Shown piece by piece: positions 9,266 to 18,903 of a stretch of DNA of 64,000 nucleotides. The position numbers and the translations under genes are program-made. Location of the stretch: positions 7,726-71,725 of the forward strand of contig CANCCJ010000007.1 in assembly GCA_947374535.1 (NCBI GenBank), read 5' to 3'. Under the pieces are notes generated by a model. It searched no databases. It was not told where the DNA came from and worked only from the letters and a program-made list of their open reading frames with translations. Numbering within the stretch: the first letter of the stretch is position 1; each line of letters begins with the position of its first letter. Source of the DNA: Comamonadaceae bacterium (GTDB lineage Bacteria; Pseudomonadota; Gammaproteobacteria; Burkholderiales; Burkholderiaceae).

Positions 9266-11347
9266 ATGGCAAACACCCAACAAATGGCCAGCGCAATTCG
9301 CGCTTTGGCAATGGACGCTGTACAACAAGCCAACTCAGGACACCCCGGCGCGCCGATGGGCATGGCCGATATGGCCGTCGCCTTGTGGGGCGAGCACCTG
9401 CGTCACAACCCCAAGAACCCCCATTGGTTGAACCGCGACCGTTTTGTGCTGTCCAACGGCCACGGCTCGATGTTGATTTACGCCTTGTTGCACCTCACTG
9501 GTTACGACTTGCCCATGAGCGAGTTGAAAAACTTCCGCCAGTTACACAGCAAAACTGCCGGCCACCCTGAAGTGGGCGTGACGCCCGGTGTCGAAACCAC
9601 CACCGGCCCATTGGGCCAAGGCATCACCAACGCGGTGGGCATGGCGTTGGCTGAAAAGCTGTTGGCGTCTGAATTCAACCGTGACGGCCACAACGTGGTG
9701 GACCACCACACTTACACCTTCCTTGGCGACGGGTGTTTGATGGAAGGCATCAGCCACGAAGCCTGCTCATTGGCGGGCGCTTGGAAACTGAACAAACTCA
9801 TCGCCTTGTATGACGACAACGGCATTTCCATTGACGGCCAAGTGGCCCCTTGGTTTGCCGACAACACGCCCGAGCGTTTCAAAGCCTACGGCTGGAACGT
9901 GATTGGCCCCATCAACGGCCACGACGCCGCGGTGGTGAGCCAAGCCATTGCATCAGCCAAGCTGAGCGCTGACCAGCCAACCCTGATTGTTTGCAAAACC
10001 AGCATCGGCAAAGGCAGCCCCAACCGTGCTGACACGGCCAAGGCCCACGGCGAACCCTTAGGCGCCGAAGAAATCGGCCTGACCCGCGCGGCCATCGACT
10101 GGCACCACGCCCCGTTTGAAATGCCCAAAGAGGTCTATGCCGACTGGAACGCCGCGGCCAAAGGCAAAGCCCAAGAAGCCGAGTGGAAAACCACTTTCGC
10201 CGCTTACAAAGCCGTTCACCCCGCCTTGGCCAAAGAACTGCTGCGACGCATGGCCGGCGAGTTGCCCAAAAACTTTGCGCAAACCGTGGTCGACACCGTC
10301 ATTGGTGCGCACACCAAAGCCGAAACTGTGGCCAGCCGCAAGGCCAGCCAATTGGCATTGGAAGCCTTCACCGCCGCTTTGCCTGAACTCTTAGGTGGCA
10401 GCGCCGACCTGACGGGCTCCAACCTGACCAACACCAAATCCACCCCTAACCTGCGATTTGACGCCGCAGGCAAGGTGGTAAAAAACGAAGCCGGCCAAGG
10501 TGGCCGTCACATCAACTACGGCGTGCGCGAATTCGGCATGGCCGCCATCATGAACGGCGTAGCATTGCACGGCGGTTTCATCCCTTACGGCGGCACGTTC
10601 CTGACGTTCAGCGACTACTCGCGCAACGCCATTCGCATGGCCGCGTTGATGAAGCAACGCGTGGTGCATGTGTTCACCCACGACTCCATCGGTTTGGGCG
10701 AAGACGGCCCCACACACCAGTCCATCGAGCACGCGGCTTCCTTGCGTTTGATTCCTAACCTCGACGTTTGGCGTCCTGCAGACACGGCTGAAACTGCTGT
10801 GGCTTGGGCCGTGGCGTTGCAAAACACCAGCCGCCCCACCGCACTGCTGTTGAGTCGCCAAAACCTACCGTATTTGCCCAAAGGTGACGCCGTGCACAGC
10901 AAGGCGACCGAAGCTGCTGGTGATTTTTCTGGCTTAGATGCCATCAACAAAGGCGCCTATGTGTTGGCTGAGCCTTCTGTCGCAGGCCTCAAGAAGAAGA
11001 CGCAAGCCGTCATTTTGGCTACCGGCTCTGAAGTGCAGCTGGCCATGAAAGCGCAAGCCTTGCTGGCCCAGCGCAAGATTGCCGTGCGTGTGGTGTCTGT
11101 GCCCAGCACCACCACCTTTGACCGCCAAAGCGCAGCCTACAAGTCGGCCGTATTGCCCGCAGGCGTGCCCCGCATTGCCGTGGAAATGGGCTCGACCGAC
11201 GGATGGTGGAAATACGGCGTGTCTGCGGTGGTCGGTATCGACACCTATGGCGAGTCTGCACCTGCCCCCGTTTTGTTCCAACACTTCGGTTTCACGCCAG
11301 AAAACGTGGCCGATACGGTTCAAGCCGTGCTGCAAAAACAGGCTTAA
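9266..11347 (+). CDS. tkt: Transketolase
   Basis: This thiamine-diphosphate enzyme moves two-carbon units between sugar phosphates in the pentose phosphate pathway. The 693 residues give full-length family architecture: [18 protein letters not shown] near the N-terminus, TPP site [21 protein letters not shown] running to LIALYDDN (about 150-190), the central pyrimidine-binding domain with [19 protein letters not shown] (about 470-490), and a C-terminal domain. It is followed within 100 bases by a GAPDH gene on the same strand, so the two may form one carbon-metabolism transcript. No Calvin-cycle genes are nearby. Confidence 0.96.
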   Translation: MANTQQMASAIRALAMDAVQQANSGHPGAPMGMADMAVALWGEHLRHNPKNPHWLNRDRFVLSNGHGSMLIYALLHLTGYDLPMSELKNFRQLHSKTAGHPEVGVTPGVETTTGPLGQGITNAVGMALAEKLLASEFNRDGHNVVDHHTYTFLGDGCLMEGISHEACSLAGAWKLNKLIALYDDNGISIDGQVAPWFADNTPERFKAYGWNVIGPINGHDAAVVSQAIASAKLSADQPTLIVCKTSIGKGSPNRADTAKAHGEPLGAEEIGLTRAAIDWHHAPFEMPKEVYADWNAAAKGKAQEAEWKTTFAAYKAVHPALAKELLRRMAGELPKNFAQTVVDTVIGAHTKAETVASRKASQLALEAFTAALPELLGGSADLTGSNLTNTKSTPNLRFDAAGKVVKNEAGQGGRHINYGVREFGMAAIMNGVALHGGFIPYGGTFLTFSDYSRNAIRMAALMKQRVVHVFTHDSIGLGEDGPTHQSIEHAASLRLIPNLDVWRPADTAETAVAWAVALQNTSRPTALLLSRQNLPYLPKGDAVHSKATEAAGDFSGLDAINKGAYVLAEPSVAGLKKKTQAVILATGSEVQLAMKAQALLAQRKIAVRVVSVPSTTTFDRQSAAYKSAVLPAGVPRIAVEMGSTDGWWKYGVSAVVGIDTYGESAPAPVLFQHFGFTPENVADTVQAVLQKQA

Positions 11348-11441
11348 GCCGCAGGCCCGTGTGCAAGATCAGCCCCGTGAAAGGGGAATGGTCTACAAAC
11401 GGGTCAATTCAAGGTTTTTAACTTCCTCCTCAAGGCTTCAC

Positions 11442-12449
11442 ATGACCATCAAAGTTGGCATCAACGGTTTCGGCCGTATCGGGCGATTGGCGCTGCGCGC
11501 TGCGCTAAAGCACGGCTACACCGACATCCAAATCGTCGGCATCAACGACCCCAAGCCCGCAGACTACTTGGCCTATATGCTCAAGTACGACAGCGTGCAT
11601 GGCCGCTTTGATGGCACGGTGGAGCACACCGAAGACACCCTGATCGTCAACGGCAAAAAGATCAAGCTCACGCACGAGCGCGACGCGCATAACCTGCAAT
11701 GGGGCGCTTTGGGCGTGGACATCGTGCTCGAGTGCACGGGCCACTACCTGACCGAATCTACCAGCCAAATGCACATTGCGGCTGGCGCCAAAAAGGTGGT
11801 CATTTCCGCCCCGTCCAAAGACAGCATTCCCATGTTCGTCTACGGCGTGAACCACAAGAAATACGCAGGCGAGGCCATCGTGTCTAACGCCTCTTGCACC
11901 ACCAACTGCTTGGCCCCCGTGGTCAAGGTGTTGAACGACAAATGGGGCATCAAGCGCGGTTTGATGACCACCGTGCACGCCGCCACTGCGAGCCAAGCCA
12001 CCGTGGACAGCTCGTCACGCAAAGACTGGCGCGGCGGGCGCGGCATTTTGGAAAACATCATCCCCTCCAGCACCGGTGCGGCCAAGGCCGTGGGCGTGGT
12101 GATTCCTGAAATCAAAGGAAAAATCACAGGCATGGCTTTCCGCGTGCCCACCTCTGACGTATCCGTGATCGACTTGACCGTGGAGCTGACCCACGAAGCC
12201 AGTTACGCCGAGATTTGCGCCGAAATGAAAGCGCAAAGCGAAGGTGCGCTCAAGGGCGTGCTGGGCTACACCGACGAAAAAGTGGTGTCCACTGATTTCC
12301 GTGGCGAGCCCTGTGCCTCCGTGTTTGATGCCACAGCGGGCATCGCGCTGGACAAGAACTTTGTCAAGATCGTGGCTTGGTACGACAACGAATGGGGTTA
12401 CGCCAAGCAGTGCTTGGAGATGATCCGCGTGGTGGCCAAGAAGAAGTAA
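11442..12449 (+). CDS. gap: Glyceraldehyde-3-phosphate dehydrogenase, type I (first copy)
   Basis: It oxidises glyceraldehyde-3-phosphate to 1,3-bisphosphoglycerate. The 335 residues begin [14 protein letters not shown] (Rossmann nucleotide loop); the catalytic cysteine is in [12 protein letters not shown] (about 155) and the family ending [15 protein letters not shown] is present. The Asp that favours NAD is kept in VGINDP. However, the position usually occupied by Pro188 (E. coli VDGPSHKDW) reads VDSSSRKDW, a Pro-to-Ser change associated with acceptance of NADP in some GAPDHs. The gene sits 94 bases after tkt and is followed by a strong terminator. A second, more conventional copy follows at once. 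Confidence 0.95.
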   Translation: MTIKVGINGFGRIGRLALRAALKHGYTDIQIVGINDPKPADYLAYMLKYDSVHGRFDGTVEHTEDTLIVNGKKIKLTHERDAHNLQWGALGVDIVLECTGHYLTESTSQMHIAAGAKKVVISAPSKDSIPMFVYGVNHKKYAGEAIVSNASCTTNCLAPVVKVLNDKWGIKRGLMTTVHAATASQATVDSSSRKDWRGGRGILENIIPSSTGAAKAVGVVIPEIKGKITGMAFRVPTSDVSVIDLTVELTHEASYAEICAEMKAQSEGALKGVLGYTDEKVVSTDFRGEPCASVFDATAGIALDKNFVKIVAWYDNEWGYAKQCLEMIRVVAKKK

Positions 12450-12472
12450 TCTTCTTCACCCCAAATAACAGA

Positions 12473-12494
12473 AAGCGCCTTCGGGCGCTTTTTC
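12473..12494 (+). terminator. Intrinsic terminator after first gap gene
   Basis: Seven-base stem AAGCGCC / GGCGCTT closed by a TTCG tetraloop and followed by a T-run, 23 bases after the stop codon. It separates the two gap genes transcriptionally. Confidence 0.92.
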
Positions 12495-12566
12495 TTTGCT
12501 CTTCATTTTTTCTTAGGTAAAAAAAATACGTGTTTTTTCTTGAAATCATGTAACAAAGTTTCATAG

Positions 12567-13589
<1,023 letters not shown>

Positions 13590-13590
13590 C

Positions 13591-14214
13591 TTAGTTTGAA
13601 GCAGCGGGGGCGGCGTCTACCGCTGCCGCTGGCTCGATAGCCGCTTGGGTTTGCTCAGCGCCAAGCAACACCCACAAACCCAGCACTGCAAACACCGCCG
13701 CGCTGATGCGGTGCACCCACTTCAGCGGCACCAAGCGCGTGATGCGTTCGCCAAACCAGACCACAGGCGCGTTGGCCAACATCATGCCGAACGTGGTGCC
13801 CGCCACCACCCAGAACCACGACTGATATTCAGCAGCCAACATCACGGTGGCAATTTGTGTTTTGTCGCCCATCTCGGCCAAGAAAAACGCAATCACCGTG
13901 GTGCCAAACACACCAAACTTGGGCGCCATGTCTTCCTCGTCCTCATCCAGCTGATCGGGCACCAACATCCATGCGGCCATGGCTAGGAAGGACACGGCCA
14001 AGACCCATCGCAACACGGTCGGCCCAAGAAAGCCAGTTACCCAAGTGCCAAGGCCGCCAGCCAACGCGTGGTTCGCCATCGTGGCTACCAAAATCCCCCA
14101 CACGATGGGCCAAGGCTGACGAAAACGGGCAGCAAGTACGAGGGATAAAAGTTGCGTCTTGTCGCCCATTTCAGCGAGGGCGACGATGCCAGTTGAGATG
14201 AGAAAAGCTTCCAT
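13591..14214 (-). CDS. GDT1/TMEM165-family (UPF0016) cation transporter, probably Mn2+ export
   Basis: A 207-residue membrane protein with the duplicated GDT1 signature: ALAEMGDKTQLLSLVLAARF near the N-terminus and FLAEMGDKTQIATVMLAAEY in the second half. These acidic E-x-G-D-K-T motifs line the cation path. About six transmembrane helices are predicted from hydrophobic blocks. Bacterial members have been linked to manganese efflux, some behind a yybP-ykoY Mn riboswitch; I looked for that motif upstream and did not find it. Start chosen at MEAFLISTG, preceded by a TAGGA ribosome site; a longer frame upstream has no membrane-protein character. Confidence 0.88.
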   Translation of the reverse strand: MEAFLISTGIVALAEMGDKTQLLSLVLAARFRQPWPIVWGILVATMANHALAGGLGTWVTGFLGPTVLRWVLAVSFLAMAAWMLVPDQLDEDEEDMAPKFGVFGTTVIAFFLAEMGDKTQIATVMLAAEYQSWFWVVAGTTFGMMLANAPVVWFGERITRLVPLKWVHRISAAVFAVLGLWVLLGAEQTQAAIEPAAAVDAAPAASN

Positions 14215-14627
14215 AGCTTGCGATCCTAACGCGGCGAAATCGCCGACTGCTGCAAGTGCAATGGGGTAAAGCGGTTGTTCGCGGAGCTTGATTGTTGGAA
14301 GATGCGATCGCTTTCGCATGTGTTGCATTTGCAGGCTTGCCTATTTGTTCGTTTGACGCACGGCGAGCTTTGTGATGACAAACGGTGAAATGCACAAAAT
14401 CACAGCGTCGCCAGACCATGAATCGAGCTGGTAAGCCGCTTTGAGTGTCGTTTTTCGGACATGAGTTGGGTTATTTACAGGTAAACGCTCAGGTTTTTCT
14501 GTAACTTGTGCTCCATAATGGTTGCGACTTTGTGAATGCACGCCATTGACAAGGTTGTATTTGGTGATCGGTCAGTTTCGGTTCGGGACTCCATCGCTTT
14601 GTTTTTGTGTTTTAAGGAGTCCCTTTC
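14215..14627. other. 413-bp divergent intergenic region between the GDT1-family gene and the RNA-binding protein gene
   Basis: No convincing gene. It must hold the promoters of both flanking genes. On the + strand a perfect TTGACA (14546-14551) is seen, but the hexamer 17 bases downstream (CGGTCA) is a poor -10. An AAGGAG ribosome site at 14612-14617 serves the RNA-binding protein. A small hairpin (ATGCGA / TCGCAT around 14302-14319) has no T-run. A long leader is common for cold-inducible RNA-binding protein genes, but nothing specific is recognisable here. Confidence 0.4.
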
Positions 14628-15092
14628 ATGGGCAACAAACTGTACGTCGGCAATTTGCCATATTCAGTGCGCGACAGCGATCTCGAGCAGTCATTTGGAC
14701 AGTTCGGTACTGTGACCAGCGCTAAAGTCATGATGGAGCGCGACACCGGCCGCTCTAAAGGTTTTGGTTTCGTCGAAATGGGCAGCGATGCCGAAGCTTT
14801 GGCAGCCGTCGAAGGCATGAACGGCGCACCTTTGGGTGGTCGTAGCTTGGTGGTGAACGAAGCTCGCCCGATGGAGCCACGTCCTCCCCGCACCGGCGGT
14901 GGCTACGGTGGCGGTGGCTACGGTGGTGGTGGCCGTGAAGGCGGCGGTGGCGGCTACGGTGGTGGCGGTCGCGAAGGTGGTGGTGGCGGCGGTTTCCGTA
15001 GCCCCTACGGCGGCGGCGGTGCTGGCGGCGGTCGTCGTGAAGGCGGCGGCGGCGGCGGTCGCGGCGGTTTCGGTGGTGGCAATAGCTACTGA
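14628..15092 (+). CDS. Glycine-rich RNA-binding protein (single RRM)
   Basis: The 154 residues comprise one RNA-recognition motif (1-80) with RNP2 KLYVGNLPY and RNP1 SKGFGFVEM, followed by a low-complexity tail (about 88-154) of Gly with Tyr, Arg, Phe and Glu, in repeats such as GGYGGGG and GGREGGGGG. The architecture resembles cyanobacterial and plant cold-induced RNA-binding proteins and is common in Betaproteobacteria. The role is probably RNA chaperoning in the cytoplasm. Neighbours give no functional hint; its terminator is shared with the converging lptC. Confidence 0.92.
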   Translation: MGNKLYVGNLPYSVRDSDLEQSFGQFGTVTSAKVMMERDTGRSKGFGFVEMGSDAEALAAVEGMNGAPLGGRSLVVNEARPMEPRPPRTGGGYGGGGYGGGGREGGGGGYGGGGREGGGGGGFRSPYGGGGAGGGRREGGGGGGRGGFGGGNSY

Positions 15093-15114
15093 TCGATCTG
15101 CATCACTGCAAATC

Positions 15115-15140
15115 AAAAGGCTCCCTAGGGAGCCTTTTTT
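15115..15140. terminator. Bidirectional terminator shared by the RRM gene and lptC
   Basis: Near-perfect palindrome AGGCTCCC-TA-GGGAGCCT flanked by an A-run on the left and six T on the right. The T-run touches the lptC stop codon on the opposite strand. Confidence 0.88.
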
Positions 15141-15795
15141 ATTTCTTGTCTTTGTCTTTGGGTGGCAGCAATGTGCCATGTACACGGCCCGTGAGTTGCA
15201 TGACGCGGCCTAGATTGTCATAGTCCATGCCGTCTTGCGCTGTAAATCGGTCGCCCGCCCCGCGTACCAGCACCACAGGCAAATGCGAACGCACTTGTTC
15301 TGTGTTGGCAAACAAATGCAAAAAGTCACTTTGCAATTCGCTGCGCGGCAAGACCACGCCTTGTGGCGTGATTGAGGCTTCTCGCACCACGACAGCTTTG
15401 TCAAACAACTGCGCTTCTGAGCCATCGGCGTTGATCAACCCACGTGCAGCCACCGCCGTGGTCACGCGACCTTCTGCACCCAAGATGCGAATGCGTGGTT
15501 GGTCGATTTCTAAGGTGTCGGTATCGGGAAAGTGGCGGCCTTCGGTGCCCACCATTTCGCTTTTGAGCTTGCCATCATCACCAAACACTTTGACTGAAAA
15601 ATCACGCATGAAGTAATCGGGCACATGGCGAGGGGCGGCTTCGAGTTCAGCGTCCCCCATCACTGGCGTGTTGCGCACCAACCAATAGGTGGTCATGGCC
15701 ATCAAGCCCATCAGCAACAGTGGCAGGTAGACAGCCAAACGGTCCCACACGCGGCGCATACGCATCCATAACGTAACGGGTGCGGCTGCACTCAT
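15139..15795 (-). CDS. lptC: LPS export system protein LptC
   Basis: LptC is the bitopic inner-membrane protein that receives LPS from LptBFG and passes it to LptA. The 218-residue protein has one N-terminal transmembrane helix (LAVYLPLLLMGLMAMTTYWL, about 18-37) and a periplasmic beta-jellyroll (YFMRDFSVKVFGDDGKLKSEM, then EGRHFPDTDTLEID). The ATG overlaps the kdsC stop as ATGA, fixing the start and indicating translational coupling. In most Proteobacteria lptA and lptB follow directly; here the operon ends after lptC at a terminator. Confidence 0.9.
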   Translation of the reverse strand: MSAAAPVTLWMRMRRVWDRLAVYLPLLLMGLMAMTTYWLVRNTPVMGDAELEAAPRHVPDYFMRDFSVKVFGDDGKLKSEMVGTEGRHFPDTDTLEIDQPRIRILGAEGRVTTAVAARGLINADGSEAQLFDKAVVVREASITPQGVVLPRSELQSDFLHLFANTEQVRSHLPVVLVRGAGDRFTAQDGMDYDNLGRVMQLTGRVHGTLLPPKDKDKK

Positions 15796-16346
15796 ATGAC
15801 GTAGCCTCGCAGCAAGTCGGCATATTGACCGCTCGCAACCAAGAGTAAATCGCAAAACTCACGCGCTGCGCCGTGGCCACCTTCGCGTTGTGTCACGTAA
15901 TGCGCGATGGCTTTTACTTCCAGATGGGCATTGCTCGGTGCGCATGCAAAGGCTGTGCGCGTCATCATCGCGATGTCTGGCCAGTCGTCGCCCATGTGGG
16001 CGGCTTGCGACCAATCGAAGCCCAGTTCGTTCAAAATTTCTTGCGCTGCCGGTGCTTTGTCTTCTGTGCCGTAGCGCACATGCTGAATGCCCAATGCGTT
16101 GAGACGCATGCGCAAGGGCGCGCTGTCGCGTCCGGTGATGACGGCGGGTGTGATACCCGCTTTTTGCAACATCTTCAAACCATGGCCGTCGAGCGTGGAA
16201 AAGCGTTTGATGGTTTCGCCGCTCTCGGTGAAGAGCAAGCCGCCGTCTGTCAGCACACCGTCCACATCGAAGAAGGCGACGCGCACGCCCTGAGCGCGCA
16301 AGAGCAAAGCGGGGTCAAAATTCAACGCAGGTGTGTGTGTACTCAT
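15792..16346 (-). CDS. kdsC: 3-deoxy-D-manno-octulosonate 8-phosphate phosphatase KdsC
   Basis: KdsC removes the phosphate from Kdo-8-phosphate in LPS core precursor synthesis. The 184-residue HAD-superfamily protein shows motif I VAFFDVDGVLTDGGL (nucleophile and acid Asp), motif II AVITGRDSAPL and motif III/IV HMGDDWPDIAMM. Its length fits cap-less C0-type HAD enzymes such as KdsC. The start overlaps the kdsD stop by one base (TGATG) and the end overlaps lptC. It acts two steps after KdsD in the same pathway. Confidence 0.93.
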   Translation of the reverse strand: MSTHTPALNFDPALLLRAQGVRVAFFDVDGVLTDGGLLFTESGETIKRFSTLDGHGLKMLQKAGITPAVITGRDSAPLRMRLNALGIQHVRYGTEDKAPAAQEILNELGFDWSQAAHMGDDWPDIAMMTRTAFACAPSNAHLEVKAIAHYVTQREGGHGAAREFCDLLLVASGQYADLLRGYVI

Positions 16347-17359
16347 CAAATCACTTTCGCGCGCATGAGGTCGTTGGTATTGATCGCGCCACACAAGATG
16401 CCTTGCGCGTCCACCACCAAGATGCTGGTGATGCGGTGCAGCTCCATCAACTCTGCGGCCTCGGCAGCCAATGCGCCAGATCGCACGGTGCGGGGGTTGG
16501 TGTGCATGACTTGCGCAGCAGTGAGGGGGCGCATGTCTGTGCCGGTTTCTATCAAACGACGTAAGTCGCCATCTGTAAAGATACCCAGCACTTTTTGCTT
16601 GGTGTCCACAACGGCTGAGGCGCCCAGACCCTTGGCGCTCATCTCACGCATCAACTCGCTGAAGCTGGCAGTTGGTAACACGCGGGGGACAGCGTCGCCG
16701 CTGCGCATCACGTCACTCACATGCGTGAGCAAGCGACGGCCTAAGGCACCACCAGGATGCGAACGTGCAAAATCTTCCGCTTTGAAACCGCGTGCATCGA
16801 GCAGCGCCACAGCCAAGGCATCGCCCATGGCCATTTGTGCGGTAGTGCTGGCAGTTGGAGCGAGGTTGAGTGGGCAAGCTTCTTTGAGCACGCCGGTGTT
16901 GAGCACGATGTTGGCATGACTGGCCAATGTAGATTGCGCGCCACCCGTGAGCGCCACCAAGGGCACGCCTTGACGCTTGAGAACGGGGAGGATGGCGGCC
17001 AGTTCGTCACTCTCGCCGCTGTTGGAAATGGCAATCACCAGGTCCGTGTCTTTGACCATCCCAAGGTCGCCGTGGCTGGCTTCGGCGGGATGCACGAACA
17101 TGGCGGGCGTGCCGGTTGACGCGAGCGTGGCAGTGATCTTGCGGCCCACATGGCCGCTTTTGCCCATGCCCATCACAACCACGCGGCCTGTGACTTTGAG
17201 GATGGCGTGCACCGCTTGCACAAACGAGGGCGACAAGCCTTCACGCAAATGCCGTACGGCGTCTGCTTCGATTTCAAGCGTCTCATGGGCCAACTGCAAA
17301 ATGCGTTGGTCATCCACCTGCGCAGCGATGCTGGCGGTGTGTGCATGGTTTTGGGTCAT
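16346..17359 (-). CDS. kdsD: Arabinose-5-phosphate isomerase KdsD
   Basis: KdsD interconverts ribulose-5-phosphate and arabinose-5-phosphate, the first step of Kdo synthesis. The 337 residues hold an SIS sugar-isomerase domain (about 45-180; VVVMGMGKSGHVGRKITATLAS, EASHGDLGMV) and two CBS domains (about 210-335; MRSGDAVPRVLPTASF, GIFTDGDLRRLIETG). It is the first gene of a tightly packed kdsD-kdsC-lptC operon, so Kdo supply and LPS export are co-expressed. Confidence 0.94.
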   Translation of the reverse strand: MTQNHAHTASIAAQVDDQRILQLAHETLEIEADAVRHLREGLSPSFVQAVHAILKVTGRVVVMGMGKSGHVGRKITATLASTGTPAMFVHPAEASHGDLGMVKDTDLVIAISNSGESDELAAILPVLKRQGVPLVALTGGAQSTLASHANIVLNTGVLKEACPLNLAPTASTTAQMAMGDALAVALLDARGFKAEDFARSHPGGALGRRLLTHVSDVMRSGDAVPRVLPTASFSELMREMSAKGLGASAVVDTKQKVLGIFTDGDLRRLIETGTDMRPLTAAQVMHTNPRTVRSGALAAEAAELMELHRITSILVVDAQGILCGAINTNDLMRAKVI

Positions 17360-17385
17360 GCGCTGATTTTATCCGTGGGGTGGGC

Positions 17386-18831
17386 TTATTTGCCGATGCA
17401 AAAGCTAGAGAAGATCACGCCCAACAAATCGTCTGACGAAAACTCGCCGGTGATGGTGTTCAACGCGTTTTGACTCAAGCGCAGTTCCTCGGCCAATAGG
17501 TCGAGTGCAGGCACTCTCGCTTGCAAGCTGGCGTTGGCAATCATGAGGTGTTCATCCACCTCGTACAACGCCTGCACATGACGCTCACGCGCCATGAACA
17601 TGCCTTCCGCGCTGCCACCCTGCCAACCGACTACATTGAGCAAGGCTTGGCGCAACGCTGGCAAACCATCGCCTGTTTTGGCCGAGAGCGTGAGATGCGC
17701 TGTTTTTGAAGCCCCACCATCTTCTGGCGTTAGCTCTGTTGCAGCGATGCTTTGCGTATCAGCTTTGTTCCACAAATGCAGCACGGGCACGTGCGCGGCT
17801 AATTTTTCTTGCAGTGTGTTCTGAATGTGCAAATCGGCCGCTTCATACGTTGCATCATCTTTGCGCGTGAGATCGTGTAAGAACAAAACAGCGTCGGCTT
17901 GGCCAATTTGCTCCCACGCACGGGCAATGCCAATGCGCTCCACCTCGTCCACATCTGGGTGTTCACGCAAACCGGCTGTATCAACCACATGCAGCGGTAC
18001 GCCATCAATTTGAATGGTTTGCTGCACCACATCGCGCGTGGTACCCGCGATGGGCGTGACGATGGCTAGCTCTGCGCCCGCCAAGGCATTGAGCAACGAG
18101 CTTTTGCCCGCGTTGGGTTGGCCCGCAATGACGACGCGAATGCCCTCACGCAATAGCGCGCCCTGCTTGGTTTGTGCCATCACCCGTGAGAGGTTTTGCT
18201 GCAAACGGTTGAGCTGCCCTTGCGCGTCGGCTTGCTTTAAAAAGTCGATGTCTTCTTCGGGAAAGTCGAGCGTGGCCTCCACCAACATTCGCAGGTGTAT
18301 GAGCGCATCGCGTAGCTGATGTATCTCACGAGAGAAGGCCCCCGCCAAGGAGCGGCTGGCTCCTCGAGCTGCAGCTTCGGTGCTGGCGTCAATCAAATCG
18401 GCCACGGCTTCGGCTTGTGCCAAATCAAGCTTATGGTTTAAGAACGCGCGTTGCGTGAACTCGCCAGGCTGTGCCAAACGCAAGCCGCTGAGCAAGGGTT
18501 TGTGGTGTTCGTTCAACGTTGCCGCCACATGCAGGCAACGTGCCAAGATGAGTTGCAGCACCACAGGGCCGCCGTGCGCTTGCAGCTCCAACACATCTTC
18601 GCCGGTGTAGCTATTGGGACCGGGAAAATGCAAGGCCAGCACATGGTCTATCGGTGTGCCAGTTTCGTCAGCCAGTGGTAGGTACGTGGCCTCACGCGGT
18701 TTGAGTCCCCGCCCACACAACGCCAACACCAAGCCGCTTAAATTTTTACCACTCACGCGCACAATGCCAACCGCGCCTCGACCGGGTGCAGTGGCAATGG
18801 CGATGATGGGCGCGTCGTGTTGTGCAAGCAT
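17386..18831 (-). CDS. mnmE: tRNA modification GTPase MnmE (TrmE)
   Basis: With MnmG (encoded at 31.1 kb) MnmE makes the 5-carboxymethylaminomethyl modification on wobble uridine of several tRNAs. The 481 residues show an N-terminal folate-binding domain ([20 protein letters not shown]), a helical domain, an inserted G domain ([16 protein letters not shown] at about 226; [15 protein letters not shown]) and the invariant C-terminal FCIGK with its catalytic Cys. The start is placed at MLAQHDAPI, which aligns with the family; the open frame extends ten codons further upstream. It lies downstream of yidC, separated by a terminator. Confidence 0.95.
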   Translation of the reverse strand: MLAQHDAPIIAIATAPGRGAVGIVRVSGKNLSGLVLALCGRGLKPREATYLPLADETGTPIDHVLALHFPGPNSYTGEDVLELQAHGGPVVLQLILARCLHVAATLNEHHKPLLSGLRLAQPGEFTQRAFLNHKLDLAQAEAVADLIDASTEAAARGASRSLAGAFSREIHQLRDALIHLRMLVEATLDFPEEDIDFLKQADAQGQLNRLQQNLSRVMAQTKQGALLREGIRVVIAGQPNAGKSSLLNALAGAELAIVTPIAGTTRDVVQQTIQIDGVPLHVVDTAGLREHPDVDEVERIGIARAWEQIGQADAVLFLHDLTRKDDATYEAADLHIQNTLQEKLAAHVPVLHLWNKADTQSIAATELTPEDGGASKTAHLTLSAKTGDGLPALRQALLNVVGWQGGSAEGMFMARERHVQALYEVDEHLMIANASLQARVPALDLLAEELRLSQNALNTITGEFSSDDLLGVIFSSFCIGK

Positions 18832-18844
18832 ATGTCGATTGTCC

Positions 18845-18882
18845 AGAAAAAAACCCGCCACCTTTGGAAGGCGACGGGTTTT
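18845..18882 (-). terminator. Terminator between yidC and mnmE
   Basis: On the minus strand an ACCCGTCGCC / GGTGGCGGGT stem (two G-T pairs) is followed by seven T. It lies between the yidC stop and the mnmE start, so mnmE expression needs read-through or its own promoter. Confidence 0.82.
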
Positions 18883-18903
18883 ATGAGTGCTATTTTGCGA
18901 AGG

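Noticed and set aside
14215..14420. Possible yybP-ykoY manganese riboswitch upstream of the GDT1-family gene
   Set aside because: I looked for the conserved GGGGAGTAG and CATACTCG-type segments on the minus strand and found neither.
14889..15088. GGTGGC-rich repetitive DNA
   Set aside because: Explained by the glycine-rich tail of the RRM protein.
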